Below are positions 7,579 to 9,374 of a DNA stretch of 9,374 nucleotides, in pieces. The position numbers and the translations under genes were made by a program. The DNA comes from MED-G20 sp038108155 (GTDB lineage: Bacteria; Bacteroidota; Bacteroidia; Flavobacteriales_D; Parvicellaceae): contig JAYNHP010000056.1 in NCBI GenBank assembly GCA_038108155.1, forward strand, positions 1-9,374. Reading direction: 5' to 3'. Position 1 is the stretch's first letter. Each line of letters starts with the position of its first letter. Under the pieces are notes generated by a model. The model was not told the DNA's origin, searched no databases, and saw only the letters and a program-made list of their open reading frames with translations.

Positions 7579-9374
7579 TTAAACTTCTTCGAAATCTACA
7601 TCGGTAACTTCCTCATCACTTTTTCCTTTATCATCTGCCTTAGGTTCGTCACCTGCAGAACCACTTGCATCCCCATTACTTGCTTGATACATGTCTTGGC
7701 TGGCAGCTTGAAAAGCAGTATTTAATTTTTCCATTGCTGCATCTATAGTTGCTATATCCTTAGCAGCATGTGCAGTCTTTAATTCTGCTAACGCCTCATC
7801 AATTGGTTTTTTCTTTTCCTCAGGAATTTTTTCTCCATATTCTTTGAGTTGCTTTTCTGTTTGAAAAATCAAACTATCAGCGGCATTTACTTTTTCTACT
7901 TCTTCTTTTAACTTTAAATCAGCATCTGCATTTGCTTCAGCTTCTTTTTTCATTTTCTCAATCTCTTCTTCAGACAAGCCAGAAGAGGCTTCAATTCTAA
8001 TAGATTGCTCTTTATTGGTAGCTTTATCAACGGCTTTCACTTGAATTAATCCATTTGCATCAATATCAAAAGAAACTTCAATTTGTGGAACACCTCTTGG
8101 TGAAGGTGGAATTCCATCTAAGTGAAATCTACCAATTGTTTTATTATCAGCTGCCATAGATCTTTCTCCTTGAAGAACATGTATTTCGACAGATGGTTGA
8201 TTGTCAGCAGCTGTAGAAAATACTTGAGATTTTTGTGTGGGGATAGTAGTATTTGAATCTATCAATTTTGTAAATACACCACCCATTGTCTCAATTCCTA
8301 AAGATAACGGGGTAACATCTAATAGTAATACATCTTTTACTTCACCTGTTAGTACCCCTCCTTGGATAGCAGCTCCTAAAGAAACAACTTCATCAGGATT
8401 TACACCCTTAGAAGGAGATTTACTAAAAAACTTTTCTACCGCCTCTTGAATTGCTGGAATTCTAGTGGAACCACCAACTAAGATTATCTCATCAATATCA
8501 GATGTTGATAAACCAGCACTTTTTAAAGCAGATTTACATGGCTCTATCGTTCTTTTAACTAAATCGTCTATCAATTGCTCAAACTTAGCTTTAGTTAAGC
8601 TTCTTACTAAGTGTTTTGGTATTCCATCGACTGGCATAATGTAAGGAAGATTTATTTCAGTTGATGCAGAAGAAGACAGCTCTATTTTAGCTTTTTCTGC
8701 TGCCTCTTTCAGTCTTTGCAATGCCATAGGGTCTTTTTTAAGATCAATCCCTTCATCCTTTTTAAACTCGTCAGACAACCAATCAATAATTTTTTGGTCT
8801 ACGTCATCTCCACCAAGATGGGTATCTCCATCTGTTGCAAGAACTTCAAATACACCATCTCCTAACTCAAGAATAGAGACATCATGCGTACCTCCACCAA
8901 AATCGAAAACAACAATCTTCATGTCCTTACCAGACTTGTCCATTCCGTAAGCTAAAGCAGCAGCGGTAGGTTCATTGATAATTCTTTCCACCTTTAAACC
9001 AGCAATTTCACCAGCTTCTTTGGTAGCTTGTCTTTGTGCATCGTTAAAGTAAGCAGGGACAGTAATTACAGCTCCTGAAACTTCTTGACCAATAAAATCC
9101 TCTGCAGTTTTTTTCATTTTTTGCAAAATCATCGCAGAAATTTCTTGAGGAGAATACTTTCTATCTTCAATGTTAACTCTTGGAGTATTATTGTCACCCT
9201 TAACTACCTTGTAAGGAACTCTTTTGACCTCTTTACCTACTTCGTCAAATCTATTACCCATAAATCTTTTGATTGAGTAAACAGTATTTTGAGGATTGGT
9301 AATAGCTTGTCGTTTTGCTGGGTCTCCAACTTTTCTTTCACCACCTTCAACAAAAGCAACAACAGAGGGAGTTG
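7579..9374 (-). CDS. dnaK: molecular chaperone DnaK (Hsp70), N-terminus cut by window edge
   Basis: ATP-dependent cytosolic chaperone working with DnaJ and GrpE in folding and heat-shock protection. About 597 residues are visible. The reading frame runs open to the window end and encodes TPSVVAFVEGGERKVGDPAK, aligning with residue ~36 of E. coli DnaK, so about 35 residues, including the first phosphate loop (GIDLGTTNS), are missing. Visible hallmarks are VPAYFNDAQRQATKEAG, INEPTAAALAYG, the second phosphate motif GGGTHD, GDTHLGG, ILVGGSTRIP, the linker VLLLDVTPLSLGIETMGG, the beta-sandwich substrate domain (TIPTQKSQVFSTA, HVLQGER, DIDANG) and the helical lid. The C-terminus is acidic and ends VDFEEV, typical of bacterial DnaK. 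The Met encoded at 9261 is internal, not the start. Where most DnaK proteins have Phe in GGGTFD, this one has His. A terminator directly follows, with no dnaJ or grpE downstream. Confidence 0.98.
   Translation of the reverse strand, partial: TPSVVAFVEGGERKVGDPAKRQAITNPQNTVYSIKRFMGNRFDEVGKEVKRVPYKVVKGDNNTPRVNIEDRKYSPQEISAMILQKMKKTAEDFIGQEVSGAVITVPAYFNDAQRQATKEAGEIAGLKVERIINEPTAAALAYGMDKSGKDMKIVVFDFGGGTHDVSILELGDGVFEVLATDGDTHLGGDDVDQKIIDWLSDEFKKDEGIDLKKDPMALQRLKEAAEKAKIELSSSASTEINLPYIMPVDGIPKHLVRSLTKAKFEQLIDDLVKRTIEPCKSALKSAGLSTSDIDEIILVGGSTRIPAIQEAVEKFFSKSPSKGVNPDEVVSLGAAIQGGVLTGEVKDVLLLDVTPLSLGIETMGGVFTKLIDSNTTIPTQKSQVFSTAADNQPSVEIHVLQGERSMAADNKTIGRFHLDGIPPSPRGVPQIEVSFDIDANGLIQVKAVDKATNKEQSIRIEASSGLSEEEIEKMKKEAEANADADLKLKEEVEKVNAADSLIFQTEKQLKEYGEKIPEEKKKPIDEALAELKTAHAAKDIATIDAAMEKLNTAFQAASQDMYQASNGDASGSAGDEPKADDKGKSDEEVTDVDFEEV

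Noticed and set aside
9085..9276. Met at 9261 as the true start of dnaK, with an upstream plus-strand gene
   Set aside because: The minus-strand frame continues to the window edge with unmistakable DnaK sequence (VGDPAKRQAITNPQNT), so the Met is internal and the plus-strand frame is a shadow.

Overview
The window is AT-rich DNA (about two-thirds A+T by eye) from a member of the Bacteroidota. The strongest sign is the type IX secretion (T9SS) type A sorting domain at the C-terminus of the large protease. Supporting signs are a DUF6090-like membrane protein, starts preceded by A/T-rich DNA rather than Shine-Dalgarno sequences, and a tRNA without an encoded CCA end. Genus cannot be fixed from the sequence alone; a free-living, possibly marine, flavobacterium- or saprospira-like organism would fit.

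Layout: the left edge holds the 3' two-thirds of a plus-strand tRNA-Arg(UCU), followed by a hairpin terminator shared with the convergent gene. All protein genes lie on the minus strand. Reading right to left (5' to 3' of the genes) they are: (1) the chaperone gene dnaK, cut by the window edge and closed by a strong terminator at about 7531-7559; (2) a small LETM1-like membrane protein; (3) a large CPA1 Na+/H+ antiporter with a long cytosolic tail ending in a degenerate cyclic-nucleotide-binding-like domain, an arrangement like plant SOS1; (4) a DUF6090-like single-pass membrane protein; (5) a 1175-residue secreted subtilisin-like protease with a T9SS signal.

Genes 2 to 4 look like one operon, with gaps of 47 and 10 bases. 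It must have its own promoter between the dnaK terminator and the LETM1-like gene. The most interesting signal is this cassette. A LETM1-like protein, whose mitochondrial relatives affect K+/H+ (or Ca2+/H+) exchange, sits directly upstream of an SOS1-like monovalent cation/proton antiporter. This suggests a cation and pH homeostasis module. A 26-base imperfect palindrome lies just before the antiporter start and may be an operator or an mRNA hairpin. The protease is probably a separate unit or the tail of the operon (62-base gap, no terminator seen). No mobile element, CRISPR array or sign of recent transfer is visible, and no gene-free stretch exceeds 300 bases.
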